A stretch of 64,000 nt of DNA, from the NCBI GenBank assembly GCA_035999765.1, contig CP108521.1:868001-932000 (forward strand), read 5' to 3'. This document shows, piece by piece, positions 7,910 to 16,510 of this stretch. This DNA comes from Streptomyces sp. NBC_01231 (GTDB lineage Bacteria; Actinomycetota; Actinomycetes; Streptomycetales; Streptomycetaceae). The position numbers and the translations under genes are program-made. How positions within the stretch are numbered: position 1 is the stretch's first letter; each line of letters begins with the position of its first letter. Under the pieces are notes generated by a model. That model searched no databases. It was not told the DNA's origin and saw only the letters and a program-made list of their open reading frames with translations.

Positions 7910-8884
7910 ATGCGCGCCGACCGGTTGGTATCGCTGGTGCTGCTGCTGCGGCAGCACGGCCGACTGTCCGCGGCAGCGCTGGCCCGCGAGTTGGAGGTAT
8001 CCACCCGCACGGTGCTGCGCGACATCGAGGCGCTGTCCGCGGCCGGCGTCCCGGTCTACGCCGAACGCGGTCGGCACGGCGGTTTCGCGTTGCTGCCCGG
8101 TTTCCGGACCGAGCTCACCGGGCTCAACCACGACGAGGCGCTTGCCCTGCTGGTCGCCGGATCGCGGCGCGGCGCGCAGGCATTCGGCCTCGGCCCGGCG
8201 CTGGCTTCGGCCATGCGCAAGGTGGTTGACGCGCTGCCCGAGAGCTATCGGGCCACCGCGGCCGGCGCGGTGCGGCGATTGCTCATCGACCCCGAGACCG
8301 ACCTCCTCGCGCGCCGGCTGGTCGCCGAGGAGGTGCCCGACACCGTAGTGGCCGAGGTCCGGCGCGCGGTGTTCGCCGGACACAAGCTGCGCATCCACTA
8401 CGCGGCCGTGGACCAGACCCCGAAGTGGCGCACGGTGGACCCGATCGGCCTGGTCACCGTGCGCGGCCAGGGCTACTTGCTGGCCACGAGGTCTGGCGCG
8501 GACCGCACCTACCGGCTGGCCCGGATCCTGGCCGCCGAGGAACTCGCCGAACCGGCACAGCGACCGGACCGGGTCGATCTTGACCGGGCCTGGCAGGAAC
8601 GCAGCTCGCGGTTTCGGACCGGCGGCGACCAAGTCACCGTGCTGGTACGGGTGGACCCGGAGCGGCGGAAGGACCTGGTGGACACCGCACTGGCCGTCGA
8701 CGCTGAGGAAACCGACGCAGACGGCCGGCTGCGGTTGGAGGTGACCTTCCAAGATCCGAGACACGCCGAATGGGCACTGTGGCACCTCGCCACGAACGCG
8801 GAGGCCCTGGCCCCGCAGTGGCTGCGCGACTCCCTGCACAACCGCGCCGCCGCGATCGCCACCCGCTACGGAGCGTCCCCCTGA
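7910..8884 (+). CDS. WYL domain-containing transcriptional regulator (DeoR/YafY type)
   Basis: 324 residues. The N-terminal winged helix reads RLVSLVLLLRQHGRLSAAAL and VSTRTVLRDIEALSAAGVPV, followed by the WYL-type domain (RIHYAAVDQTPKWRTVDPIGL, then a YLLATRSGADRTYRLARI segment) and a C-terminal extension (WCX). No Shine-Dalgarno is present. TAGCGT at 7898-7903 lies six bases before the ATG, so the mRNA is probably leaderless. WYL proteins sense ligands or nucleic acids and act as repressors or activators. The divergent RidA-like gene is the likely target. Confidence 0.9.
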   Translation: MRADRLVSLVLLLRQHGRLSAAALARELEVSTRTVLRDIEALSAAGVPVYAERGRHGGFALLPGFRTELTGLNHDEALALLVAGSRRGAQAFGLGPALASAMRKVVDALPESYRATAAGAVRRLLIDPETDLLARRLVAEEVPDTVVAEVRRAVFAGHKLRIHYAAVDQTPKWRTVDPIGLVTVRGQGYLLATRSGADRTYRLARILAAEELAEPAQRPDRVDLDRAWQERSSRFRTGGDQVTVLVRVDPERRKDLVDTALAVDAEETDADGRLRLEVTFQDPRHAEWALWHLATNAEALAPQWLRDSLHNRAAAIATRYGASP

Positions 8885-8945
8885 GAGTTGTCGGCCGAGC
8901 TCGCCGGACTCCCCACTCATGGAGCCTCCGTCTGCACCACGCGGG

Positions 8946-9530
8946 TCAGGGTGCGGAAGCGGGACCGGGCGGCAGGTGGACCGTCATGATCAGAGTGCAG
9001 GTCGCGGTGCCGGAGCCGCGGTAGGTGTGAGGGGTGTCGCCGTCGAAGGTAGCGGTCTGTCCGGCCTCCACGGTGTGTTCGGTGCCGTCGACGATCAGGG
9101 CCATCCGGCCGGAGGTGACGCTGACGGTTTCCACGACCCCGGCCTGGTGGGGGTGGCTGGGGTATTCCTCGTCCGGTTCCAGGCGCCAGCGCCAGACCTC
9201 GACAGGGGCCGGGCCTGAGGTCGTCAGCATGAGCCGGGCCTCGCTGCCTCGGTCGCCGGTCCACAGTGGTGCCACGGTGTCGGCGGCCACGACGCGGACG
9301 CGGCCTTCGGGCGGTCCCTGCATCAGGGCGGAGACCGAGATGCCCAGGGTGTCGGCCAGCCGGACCAGGGTGGCCAGGTTGGGGTTGCCCTGGGCCTTCT
9401 CCAGTGCGACCAGGGCTCCCTTGCTGACTTGGGAGCGCCGACTGAGTTCGTCCAGGGACAGGCCCGCCCGGGTGCGGGCCGCCCGGACGTTGTGCGCGAC
9501 CGTCCGCAGGGCTGCGGCTGTCTCGACCAT
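8946..9530 (-). CDS. XRE family regulator with C-terminal cupin domain
   Basis: 194 residues, starting ATG at 9530 with GGAG five bases upstream. The N-terminal Cro/C1 helix-turn-helix reads RAARTRAGLSLDELSRRSQV and SKGALVALEKAQGNPNL. The C-terminal cupin contains WRLEPDEEYPSHPHQAGVVE and FDGDTPHTYRGSG, with His/Glu residues in the usual metal-binding positions. This two-domain type generally senses a small molecule through the cupin. It is divergent from the remnant EamA transporter gene, and the spacer carries three direct repeats, so the transporter was probably its original target. Confidence 0.9.
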   Translation of the reverse strand: MVETAAALRTVAHNVRAARTRAGLSLDELSRRSQVSKGALVALEKAQGNPNLATLVRLADTLGISVSALMQGPPEGRVRVVAADTVAPLWTGDRGSEARLMLTTSGPAPVEVWRWRLEPDEEYPSHPHQAGVVETVSVTSGRMALIVDGTEHTVEAGQTATFDGDTPHTYRGSGTATCTLIMTVHLPPGPASAP

Positions 9531-9571
9531 CTGATCTCCATCCTCGCCACCGACCACCACAATGCACCGCA

Positions 9572-9622
9572 CGGTCGTTTGGTTGACATCGACCGGTCGT
9601 TGCGATGTACGGTGCAGTCGTT
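9572..9622. promoter_or_regulatory. Three direct repeats of CGGTCGTT in a divergent promoter
   Basis: CGGTCGTT occurs at 9572-9579 and 9594-9601, and as CAGTCGTT at 9615-9622: spacing of 22 and 21 bp, about two helical turns. TTGACA at 9583-9588 lies between the first two copies. An outer inverted pair TGCACCG (9563-9569) / CGGTGCA (9610-9616) overlaps them. This is a likely binding array for the XRE-cupin regulator. Confidence 0.55.
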
Positions 9623-9645
9623 CCAATGATAGTAAAGGATGCGCG

Positions 9646-9975
9646 GTGATCGCTCTGCTGTTGGCCCTGGGCAGCTCACTCGCCTATGGATGCGCCGACT
9701 TCCTCAGCGGCCTCGGCGCCCGTAAGGCTCAGGTGCTGCGTACCGTGATGATCGCGGCCCCGGCTTCTCTCGTGGTCGAACTGTTGTTGTGGCCGCTGCT
9801 CGGCGCCTCGTTCAGCACCGGCGCCCTTGGCTGGGGTGCGACGTCCGGGGTGGCGCACCCCTCCGGTACGGCGCTGCTGCTCGCCCGCGGCGTGCTCGCC
9901 GAACGTATCCACCGAGGCCAGCTCGTCGGCCTGGGCACCGCCGCCATCGCGGTCAGCCTCCTCGCCCTGACCTGA
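9646..9975 (+). pseudogene. EamA/DMT transporter with large in-frame internal deletion
   Basis: The frame starts with GTG at 9646 (VIALLLALGSSLAYGCADFL) and encodes about 109 residues, against roughly 290 for EamA-family transporters. The first about 62 residues match the normal N-terminal end, up to GALGWGATSGVA. The next residues, HPSGTALLLARGVLAERIHR followed by GQLVGLGTAAIAVSLLALT, are what normally forms the last hairpin of the protein. About 180 residues in the middle are missing, without a frameshift. Only three or four membrane segments remain, so transport is unlikely unless it dimerises like a small multidrug resistance protein. It is divergent from the XRE-cupin regulator. Confidence 0.7.
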
Positions 9976-10049
9976 GCAGCCCGGTGTCCCCGCAGCCCAG
10001 TACGCCCAGTAGCCCAGTAGCCCCCACCCGATGACGCAAGGAGATCAGC

Positions 10050-10697
10050 ATGTTGATCCAGCCCTGGGACGCCCGCCTCGACGAAGCCGAGTGGCAGACC
10101 TGGATCGCCGAGGGCCACGACTTCGGACAGCTCACGGTCAACGGCCTGCCCGGCCACCCACCCGTCGCCGTACCCACCCACTTCACCAGCGACAAGACCC
10201 ATCTCCTGATCCACCTCGCCCGGCCCAACCCGGTCTGGAAGGCGATCGAGCACGACGCGAACGTCCTCTTCACGGTCTTCGGTGACTACGCCTTCATCCC
10301 AGGCCCCTGGCGCGCGAAGGCCGGCACTCCACCCACCGACGGCGTCCCCACCAGCTACTACACAGCCGTCCAGTTCACCTGCCGCGCCCAGGTCGTCGAC
10401 GACCCCGAGGCCAAGGCGGAACTGCTGCGCCGCCAGCTCGCCCACTTCCAGCCCGACGGCGATCACGCCCCTGTCGCCGTCGACCGGCCGCCCTACGGCC
10501 GGATGCTGCCCGGCATCCGCGGCCTGCGCCTGGAAGTCACCGACGTACAGGCCAAGTTCAAGTACGACGATCACAAGCCCGTGGAACACCGCACCGCGGT
10601 GGCCGACCACCTCGCCGCACGCGGCCAGGGCCTCGACGTGCCCACCTCACTCCAGCAGCGTCGCCGCCTGGACCGCATCGGTGACTGGAAGCCCTGA
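10050..10697 (+). CDS. FMN-binding negative transcriptional regulator, PaiB family
   Basis: 215 residues. Start ATG at 10050 has AAGGAGATCAGC directly upstream, a strong ribosome binding site. PaiB-family features include the N-terminal MLIQPWDA, HPPVAVPTHFTSDKTHLLIH, the HLARPNPVWKAI segment, GDYAFIPGPWRAK, the TSYYTAVQFTCRAQVVDD stretch, and a C-terminal RLDRIGDWKP. The split-barrel flavin-binding fold is related to pyridoxamine phosphate oxidases. In Bacillus, PaiB affects sporulation and degradative enzyme genes; the role here is unknown. It probably forms an operon with the B3/4-domain gene 80 bp downstream. Confidence 0.88.
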   Translation: MLIQPWDARLDEAEWQTWIAEGHDFGQLTVNGLPGHPPVAVPTHFTSDKTHLLIHLARPNPVWKAIEHDANVLFTVFGDYAFIPGPWRAKAGTPPTDGVPTSYYTAVQFTCRAQVVDDPEAKAELLRRQLAHFQPDGDHAPVAVDRPPYGRMLPGIRGLRLEVTDVQAKFKYDDHKPVEHRTAVADHLAARGQGLDVPTSLQQRRRLDRIGDWKP

Positions 10698-10777
10698 CAC
10701 CCCACCCCATGACACCCCCAGCCCCAGCCCCACACGCCACCGCCCAGGTCCGGACACAGGAAACGGAAACCCCGCAC

Positions 10778-11485
10778 ATGCCCGCCTTCCGCCTCGCCCC
10801 CGCCGTGGCAGACGCCTTCCCCGACACTCTCATCGCCCTGGTCACGGCCGACGGCCTGCGTGGCCGTGAGCCCTGGCCCCACACCACCGCAGCCCTGGAG
10901 GACCTGGAGCGGCAACTCGCCGACGCCACGTGGCACCCGGCCGACGAGACCGACCCCCGCATCGAGGCCTGGCACACCGCCTACCGCTCCTTCGGCACCA
11001 ACCCCCGCCGCATCCGCCCCAGCGTCGACGCGCTCGGCCGACGCCTCGCCAAGAAGGGAAGCCTGCCCCGCATCAATCCGTCCGTCGACTCCTACAACGC
11101 CGTCTCCGTCCGGCACGGCCTGCCCGCCGGCGCCTTCGACCTCGACCACGTCACCGGCGACGTCGACATCCGATACGCGTACGGCAGCGAGGAGTTCACC
11201 CCGCTCGGCGAACCCGACACCGTCGAGAACCCCAAACCGGGCGAGATCATTTACGCGGACCCCACCGGCGTCCTGACCCGCCACTGGAACCACCGCGACG
11301 CCCACCGCACCCGCGTCACCGAGGACTCCGCACACGTCGCCTTCGTCCTCGAAACCCTCCGAGCCACCCACGACGACGACCTTCTCAAGGTCGCAGCGGA
11401 GGAACTGCAGGGCCTGCTCGCCCCGCACGCCTCACAGACCGCCGTGCACTACCTCAGCCCGGCCCATCTCCAGGCCCACACCTGA
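10778..11485 (+). CDS. B3/B4 tRNA-binding domain-containing protein
   Basis: 235 residues from ATG at 10778 (MPAFRLAPAVADAFPD). An ATG at 10709 would add 23 residues of low-complexity sequence and has no better ribosome binding site. The body matches free-standing proteins with the B3/B4 domain of phenylalanyl-tRNA synthetase beta chain: NPRRIRPSVDALGRRLAKKG, LPRINPSVDSYNAVSVRHGL, AFDLDHVTGDVDIRYAYGSE, and a RHWNHRDAHRTRVTED segment. Such proteins may edit mischarged tRNA or bind free amino acids, but the role of this subgroup is not established. It lies directly after the PaiB-like gene in the same direction. Confidence 0.85.
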   Translation: MPAFRLAPAVADAFPDTLIALVTADGLRGREPWPHTTAALEDLERQLADATWHPADETDPRIEAWHTAYRSFGTNPRRIRPSVDALGRRLAKKGSLPRINPSVDSYNAVSVRHGLPAGAFDLDHVTGDVDIRYAYGSEEFTPLGEPDTVENPKPGEIIYADPTGVLTRHWNHRDAHRTRVTEDSAHVAFVLETLRATHDDDLLKVAAEELQGLLAPHASQTAVHYLSPAHLQAHT

Positions 11486-11612
11486 GACCTCCACTCGACT
11501 CGGAATGCACGGACGGCGGAGGGCCGGAGCCGCGGCTCGGGGGCCCAGTGGCCGACGGCCGGACGGCGTGCCGCACGGCACGAAGAAGCCTCGGACGCCG
11601 TCCTCAGCAGAG

Positions 11613-12203
11613 CTAATTACCGTCCTTCGGCTGCTCCTGACCGCTTGAACCGGCCCCTGCGGGCAGGGCTCGTACGGCTCGGGCGACCTCCGCGCCGAGG
11701 TCGTCGAGGCTGTGGTCCGCGCCGAGGACCATGCGACGCAACTGGGGCATGGCGATGCTCCAGCTCGCCAGGGCCATGGTGAAGAACACCCGGGTACGCG
11801 CGTCGGCGCCCTGCCCGCCGGATTCGGCGGCGTCGATCTTGTCCTGGTAGTGGCGGGTGCGGGCCTCTTCCGCCGGGACGGGCCGGTCGCCGATTTCCAG
11901 TGCCTCCCACATCACCAGGCGCAGGGCCTCGGGGTGGGCGCGGTGGTAGTCGAAGAGGCGCTCGGCATAGCCGGGCAGGTCGCCACTGGGCGGCACGGCC
12001 TCGGCCAGGTCGGCCAGCACACTTTCCAGAACGACGGCGAAGAGCTTGTTCTTGTCGCCGAAGTAGTCATAGATCGCACGCTTGTTGGCCTTGGCCTGTG
12101 CGGCGATACGATCCACCCGCGCACCGGCGACCCCATGAGCGGCGAACTCCGTGGTCGCCGCCGCGAGGATGCGTTCTTTGGTCGCCGCCGAGTCGTATGC
12201 CAT
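11613..12203 (-). CDS. TetR/AcrR family transcriptional regulator
   Basis: 196 residues. The N-terminal helix-turn-helix reads TKERILAAATTEFAAHGVAG and ARVDRIAAQAKANKRAIYDYFGDK, followed by an all-helical ligand domain (FDYHRAHPEALRLVMWEALE). A 16-bp palindrome just upstream covers the likely -10 region, so it should repress itself. The ATG lies eight bases after a TACCCT -10-like box, suggesting a leaderless mRNA. A nearly identical palindrome stands before the MFS gene at 16448. I infer that this TetR controls that exporter although a transposon protein and an IclR gene now separate them. Confidence 0.9.
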   Translation of the reverse strand: MAYDSAATKERILAAATTEFAAHGVAGARVDRIAAQAKANKRAIYDYFGDKNKLFAVVLESVLADLAEAVPPSGDLPGYAERLFDYHRAHPEALRLVMWEALEIGDRPVPAEEARTRHYQDKIDAAESGGQGADARTRVFFTMALASWSIAMPQLRRMVLGADHSLDDLGAEVARAVRALPAGAGSSGQEQPKDGN

Positions 12204-12215
12204 GCACCCCAGGGT

Positions 12216-12231
12216 AACGAACCGGTTCGTT
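12216..12231. promoter_or_regulatory. TetR operator, perfect 16-bp palindrome
   Basis: AACGAACCGGTTCGTT, perfectly self-complementary, 12 bp upstream of the TetR start codon at 12203 and overlapping its predicted -10 box. It matches the MFS-promoter site at 16516-16531 at 15 of 16 positions. Confidence 0.75.
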
Positions 12232-12286
12232 TGGTGACCTCGCTCAACGACCGCCTCCCCCGGATCCGTGAGACCCGATACCGTTC

Positions 12287-13978
12287 CTAATGACTGAGCG
12301 GGAGTGAGTTCTGTTGCCAGAACTCGGGCTCAGCCGGGTGTCCCGAACGGTGGTGGGCACCCTGGTCGCCCGCTTTCGCTCCACGGTCCGGCGGCGCGCA
12401 TCCGGTGCGCGGTCCGGGAACGTGGGGGCGGGGTCCCTCACGCCGCCGGGTCTCCGGTCGGGCCTGGACGGTCCGATGCCCACCACGATCACTCTGGTCG
12501 TCGTGGGGCGGTGCCGTCCGTCGCCTGATCGGGTGCCCGAGGGCGCGTCGCCCGACCGCGATGCTCGCCGCATCGTGCCGGGACGGCTTACGTCGTGACG
12601 TGGTCAGGGGCCGCTGCCAGTGCTGGGCACCCCAGCGGGAGGTGTAGGCGGGGTCGACCGCTACGACGGCGCCGTCCTGTTCGGCGGCCATCGACACCAG
12701 CCGGGCTTTCAGTTTCGCCGTCGGGAATCTGGAGATCAGGCGGCGGAAGCGTTTGTTGCGGCCATACATCTCGCGGCTTGTGCCCTCACGGAAGTCGAGG
12801 TCCTCGATGGCGATCGCGGACGCTCCGCAACGGCGCGTGTAGTGGAGCAGACGGGTCAGGGCGTGCCGGATCTGCGCGTCCCGGTGCGCGGCGGTGCCGG
12901 TCAGGTCGTAGAAGAAGCGCTGCGGCTCGCCGACCGGGTTGCCGTGCACATCCAGACGCCAGCAGGCGAGGTGGTCGTCGTTCATGTCCACCCCCACCAC
13001 ACCCCGCGCCAGCGCCGCCTCAAGCGGCAGCACCGGTGCGGCGGCACGCTGCCACGAGGCGGTGACATACCAGCGGCCGCGTGCCACATCGTGGTGGATG
13101 CGGTAGGCGACCGCCCGGTTCGCGGTGATCCGGTCCCGCCACTCCTCACCCCGGTGCTTGAACGCCACGGTCGCGTCCAGCAGATACCGGCCGTGCGGGG
13201 CGTTGGCCAGATGGGCCAGTGGTGCCGGCAGCTTGATGGAGAGCTGTCCGGTGTCGGTGACACGGATGGTCTCGTTGCCGAAGCGTTTGCCGGACTCCCC
13301 GTCGGCGGCAAGGAACATCCGCTCCGCCTGCCACCGCTCCCGCCACGCTGCCTCGTCCAGCCCGGCCGCCTCCAGGTGATGGCGGGCGCGGGCGAGGCGC
13401 TTGCCGCCGCGCACCACCCGCACCCGACCCGCCACCCAGTCCGCCTCCACTCGCGCGAGGCGGTCCTTCAGGGTCTGCAGGCGGCGGGACTTGGCATGCC
13501 ACTCACCGCGCGAGGCATACCCGGGCACCAGCCCCGCCCGCTTGTCCGCCTTGGCGCCCAGCGGCCGGCCCAGCCGCGCCTCCACCGAGGCGATCTGCCC
13601 GCGCAGCCAGGCCATGTGGGCGGCCTGCCCACGCCTCGCCAGCGCCCACTGATCGTGGCTGGCCTTGGTGATACTGCCCGCCCAACGCGCCGACGACCTC
13701 CCCGTCAACTCCCGCTTACGCACCGCCCACGAGGCCGCATCATGCGCCAGCCCCTGCCGGGAACGTACTGCGAGATCCCCGGCCGCCAGCGCACCCAGGA
13801 ACACCCCCACCCCGGCAAGTACCACCGCGTCCGCCTCACTCACCCGCAGCCGGTCCCGCACCGCCACCCCAGCCGGACCGGGCACCACGAACGACGCCGC
13901 CAACTCTCGCAGCCCACCCACCCGTTCACCCCCACGGCCGAAGACCCCGTCACCGCAGTCAACGACCACCACCCACAA
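12287..13978 (-). CDS. TnpB-related RuvC-like protein (IS200/IS605 accessory type)
   Basis: 563 residues if TTG at 13978 is used; later GTG codons are also possible and the start is uncertain. The middle contains helical coiled segments (RGQIASVEARLG, RLQTLKDRLARVEADW). The C-terminal RuvC-like nuclease shows GVVGVDMNDDHLACW (D331), ASAIAIEDLDF (E392) and RHDAASIAVGRRALG (D469), so the catalytic triad is intact. The zinc-ribbon insert that normally reads SxxCSxCG is replaced by TSRWGAQHW, so no CxxC is present. No TnpA gene is nearby. It is an RNA-guided-nuclease relative of transposon origin. A guide RNA, if any, would overlap its 3' end near 12200-12500. It lies between a TetR operator and an IclR gene. 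Confidence 0.8.
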   Translation of the reverse strand: MWVVVVDCGDGVFGRGGERVGGLRELAASFVVPGPAGVAVRDRLRVSEADAVVLAGVGVFLGALAAGDLAVRSRQGLAHDAASWAVRKRELTGRSSARWAGSITKASHDQWALARRGQAAHMAWLRGQIASVEARLGRPLGAKADKRAGLVPGYASRGEWHAKSRRLQTLKDRLARVEADWVAGRVRVVRGGKRLARARHHLEAAGLDEAAWRERWQAERMFLAADGESGKRFGNETIRVTDTGQLSIKLPAPLAHLANAPHGRYLLDATVAFKHRGEEWRDRITANRAVAYRIHHDVARGRWYVTASWQRAAAPVLPLEAALARGVVGVDMNDDHLACWRLDVHGNPVGEPQRFFYDLTGTAAHRDAQIRHALTRLLHYTRRCGASAIAIEDLDFREGTSREMYGRNKRFRRLISRFPTAKLKARLVSMAAEQDGAVVAVDPAYTSRWGAQHWQRPLTTSRRKPSRHDAASIAVGRRALGHPIRRRTAPPHDDQSDRGGHRTVQARPETRRREGPRPHVPGPRTGCAPPDRGAKAGDQGAHHRSGHPAEPEFWQQNSLPLSH

Positions 13979-14240
13979 AGGTCACCCATTCGACCCAAGA
14001 ACTCCCGTTCCCCACAGACGGGCGAAGCTCAGAACACCCTTTGGCAGCAAAGAACACCCCCAGCGCACCGCGGACGACCGGACCCACACATCCAGCCCCG
14101 GCACTCACTCACACTCACCCCAACTCACTCCTGCTTACTACTCCGCCAGCAGCTCCGAACCCCCACCCTCGTCGGGTTGCCCGCAGGACGCGTGGCGCCC
14201 ACGGACGACCGCGACGGCAGCGACGGCAGCGACGGCATTC

Positions 14241-15029
14241 TCAACCGGTGAGAGACGACCTTCCGGTGGCTGCCGCACCGACGTCCGGGGCGCCCAGCGC
14301 ACGGGAGACACCGCGTGCCGCCGTCCGCACCACCGGCACCACGGACGAGGTCCCCGCCTCGTTGGGGACGATCACCGCCAGCGCGGCCACCACTTCGCCG
14401 CGTGCGTCGCGCACCGGCGCCGCAATGCCGAGCGCGTCCGGATGCACGTACCCCGGGCAGTACGCGTAGCCCTGTCGGCGGACCTCGGCCAGCACGGCCC
14501 GCAGTCGCGCAGCGGTGGTGGGGGTGTTCGGGGTGTAGCGCCGCAGGGGCCCGTCCAGCACCCGCTCCCGCAGGGCGGCGGGGCCGTGGGCGAGCAGGAC
14601 CAGGCCGCTGGAGGAGGCGTGCAGCGGCAGGCGGCCCGCGATGCGGGTGTAGTTGATGACGGCGCCCGGTGCCGTCAGCCGCTCCAGGAACAGCACCTCG
14701 TCGCCGTCCAGCACGCCGAGTTGCACGTGGTGGCCGACGACGTCGTGGACGCCCTCCATGAACGGCATGGCCGCGTTGCGCAGCGAGAGGGAGGGCGAGG
14801 CCCGGGTGGCCAGTTCCCACAGGCGCATGCCGATCCGTACCCGGCGGTCGGCGTCCCGGGCCAGGAACCCGTACGAGACCAGCTCCGCCACCAGCCGCGA
14901 CGCGGTCGCCACGTGCAGCCCCGTACGCCGGGAGATCTCCGAGACGGTCAGAGCCGGCTCCTCCGGCGTGAACGCCTCGACGATCCGCACGGCCCTCGCC
15001 AGAACCGACTCACCGTTCTGTGTCCTCAC
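14241..15029 (-). CDS. IclR family transcriptional regulator
   Basis: 262 residues from GTG at 15029 (an ATG pair just upstream is in another frame and runs into a stop). The N-terminal winged helix reads LARAVRIVEAFTPEEPALTV and SEISRRTGLHVATASRLVAE. The C-terminal effector domain includes GHHVQLGVLDGDEVLFLERL, the LHASSSGLVLLAHGP pocket segment and AAPVRDARGEVVAALAVIVP. IclR proteins control catabolic genes in response to small acids or sugars. The nearest same-strand gene upstream is the MFS exporter, 159 bp away. No catabolic partner is obvious, and the target is unknown. Confidence 0.9.
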   Translation of the reverse strand: MRTQNGESVLARAVRIVEAFTPEEPALTVSEISRRTGLHVATASRLVAELVSYGFLARDADRRVRIGMRLWELATRASPSLSLRNAAMPFMEGVHDVVGHHVQLGVLDGDEVLFLERLTAPGAVINYTRIAGRLPLHASSSGLVLLAHGPAALRERVLDGPLRRYTPNTPTTAARLRAVLAEVRRQGYAYCPGYVHPDALGIAAPVRDARGEVVAALAVIVPNEAGTSSVVPVVRTAARGVSRALGAPDVGAAATGRSSLTG

Positions 15030-15188
15030 CTCGCCATCATCGGGTTCCTTCGTGGCACGTCAAGCCCGCGGTTCGTCCGGGCAGCGGGCCCCGTCCGCAC
15101 GAGAAGGCCACGGAACGCCCCAGGTCCGAGCCACCTCGACGCATGAACACAGAGGGTTGGCGCGGGACGCCCGGAACGCGGGTGCCGT

Positions 15189-16448
15189 CTACGGCGTTGC
15201 CGTCGTCTTCCGGCTGGGCGGCGTGGCGGTGAGGGGCGCGGCGGGGCCATTGCGGCGGCCGGTCAGGGAGGCGCCGAGGGCGAGGATCGCGGCCATCGCG
15301 ACGAGAGCGCATACGGCACCCCAGCCCAGCTGGGTGTAGGCGCGCGTGCCGAGCCAGGAGCCGGCGCCGGCGCCGACGAAGCCGCACGTCATGTACCCCG
15401 TGTTGAGGCGGCTGCGGGCCTCGGGGCGCAGGGCGAAGATGCGGGCCTGGTTGGCCACCTGGCCGCACTGGACGGCCACGTCGATCAGCAGCAGCCCCGC
15501 GGCGAGGCCGACGATTCCGGCCGGACCGCCCGCGAGGCCGGTCAGGAGGAAGGCGCCTGAGGCGAGGGCCAGCACAATGCACCACAGGTTGACGCGGTCG
15601 GCGCCGTACCGGTCGACCCAGCGGCCGGCCCCGGGCGCCAGGAACATGCTGGCCGCGCCGATCAGCGCGAGCAGACCGACCGCCTGGGTACCCATGCCGT
15701 AGCGCGGGCCCGTGAGCAGCAGGGCGACAGCGGTCCAGGCCGCGCTGAACGCCCCGAAGACAGTGACCTGGAAGTAGATCGAGCGCCGCAGCCGCGGCTC
15801 GTGGAGCAGGAGCCGAAGCGTGTCGGCGAGCAGGGTGGGGTAGCGGTCGCGCACGGTCAGGACGCTGTGTGGCAGTGCGAAGCCGAGGGCGAGGGCCAGT
15901 ATTCCGGTGAGCCCGGCCGCCACCAAGTACGGGGCACGCCAGCCGAGGTTCTCGCCCAGTACTCCGCCGAAGGTGCGGGCCAGCAGGATGCCGCCGATCA
16001 ACCCGGCCTGCAGAGTGCCGGTGACAGCGCCCCGGCGCTCTGGCTCGACCAGGCCCGCGGCCATGGGCAGCAGGATCTGCGGGACCACGGTGGCCACACC
16101 GACGACAGCACCGGCGACGAGGAGCGGACCGATGGCCGGGGCGAGACCGGCCGCGAGGAGAGCGAGCGCGGTCACGGCCAGCAGCACGGTGATCAGCGGC
16201 CGGCGGGACAGCCGATCTCCGAGCGGCACCAGCAGGAAGATACCGACGGCGTAGCCGAGCTGTGTGACGGTGGTCAGAACGGCCGCCGTGCCCTGCCCGA
16301 CGTCGAAACCATGGGCGATCAACGGTGTGATCGCCTGCGGAAAGTACACGTTGGCCACGGCGACGCCGCACGCCAGTGCCATGACCAGGGGCAGCCTGCC
16401 GCTCAGCCCCGCCGGGGCCGGTGGGGCCGACACTGCGGTGCGGGGCAC
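15189..16448 (-). CDS. MFS transporter (drug/sugar efflux type)
   Basis: 419 residues, twelve hydrophobic segments. Start GTG at 16448 has GGAG eight bases upstream. The motif-A loop between segments 2 and 3 reads VPLGDRLSRRPLITV, typical of major facilitator antiporters. The profile (ALACGVAVANVYFPQAITPL at the start; VEPERRGAVTGTLQAGLIGG in the middle) resembles the YnfM/YdhP-type efflux subgroup. The promoter has TTGACA (minus strand 16516-16511) abutting a palindrome that matches the operator of the TetR gene at 12203. This predicts drug- or metabolite-inducible export under that TetR. The exported compound is unknown. Confidence 0.9.
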   Translation of the reverse strand: MPRTAVSAPPAPAGLSGRLPLVMALACGVAVANVYFPQAITPLIAHGFDVGQGTAAVLTTVTQLGYAVGIFLLVPLGDRLSRRPLITVLLAVTALALLAAGLAPAIGPLLVAGAVVGVATVVPQILLPMAAGLVEPERRGAVTGTLQAGLIGGILLARTFGGVLGENLGWRAPYLVAAGLTGILALALGFALPHSVLTVRDRYPTLLADTLRLLLHEPRLRRSIYFQVTVFGAFSAAWTAVALLLTGPRYGMGTQAVGLLALIGAASMFLAPGAGRWVDRYGADRVNLWCIVLALASGAFLLTGLAGGPAGIVGLAAGLLLIDVAVQCGQVANQARIFALRPEARSRLNTGYMTCGFVGAGAGSWLGTRAYTQLGWGAVCALVAMAAILALGASLTGRRNGPAAPLTATPPSRKTTATP

Positions 16449-16510
16449 AGCGGAACTCCAATCAAACGAACTAGATGGTTCGCTTTCAGGCTGGCATGAC
16501 TTGGTGCACC

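Noticed and set aside
14212..14238. CGACGGCAG repeated three times
   Set aside because: A simple 9-bp codon-like run in a short spacer, common in this composition. No sign of function or of a CRISPR-like array.
12620..14251. 543-codon plus-strand frame opposite the TnpB-like gene
   Set aside because: No recognisable motif, His/Pro/Arg-rich tail. The minus strand carries the RuvC-like triad.
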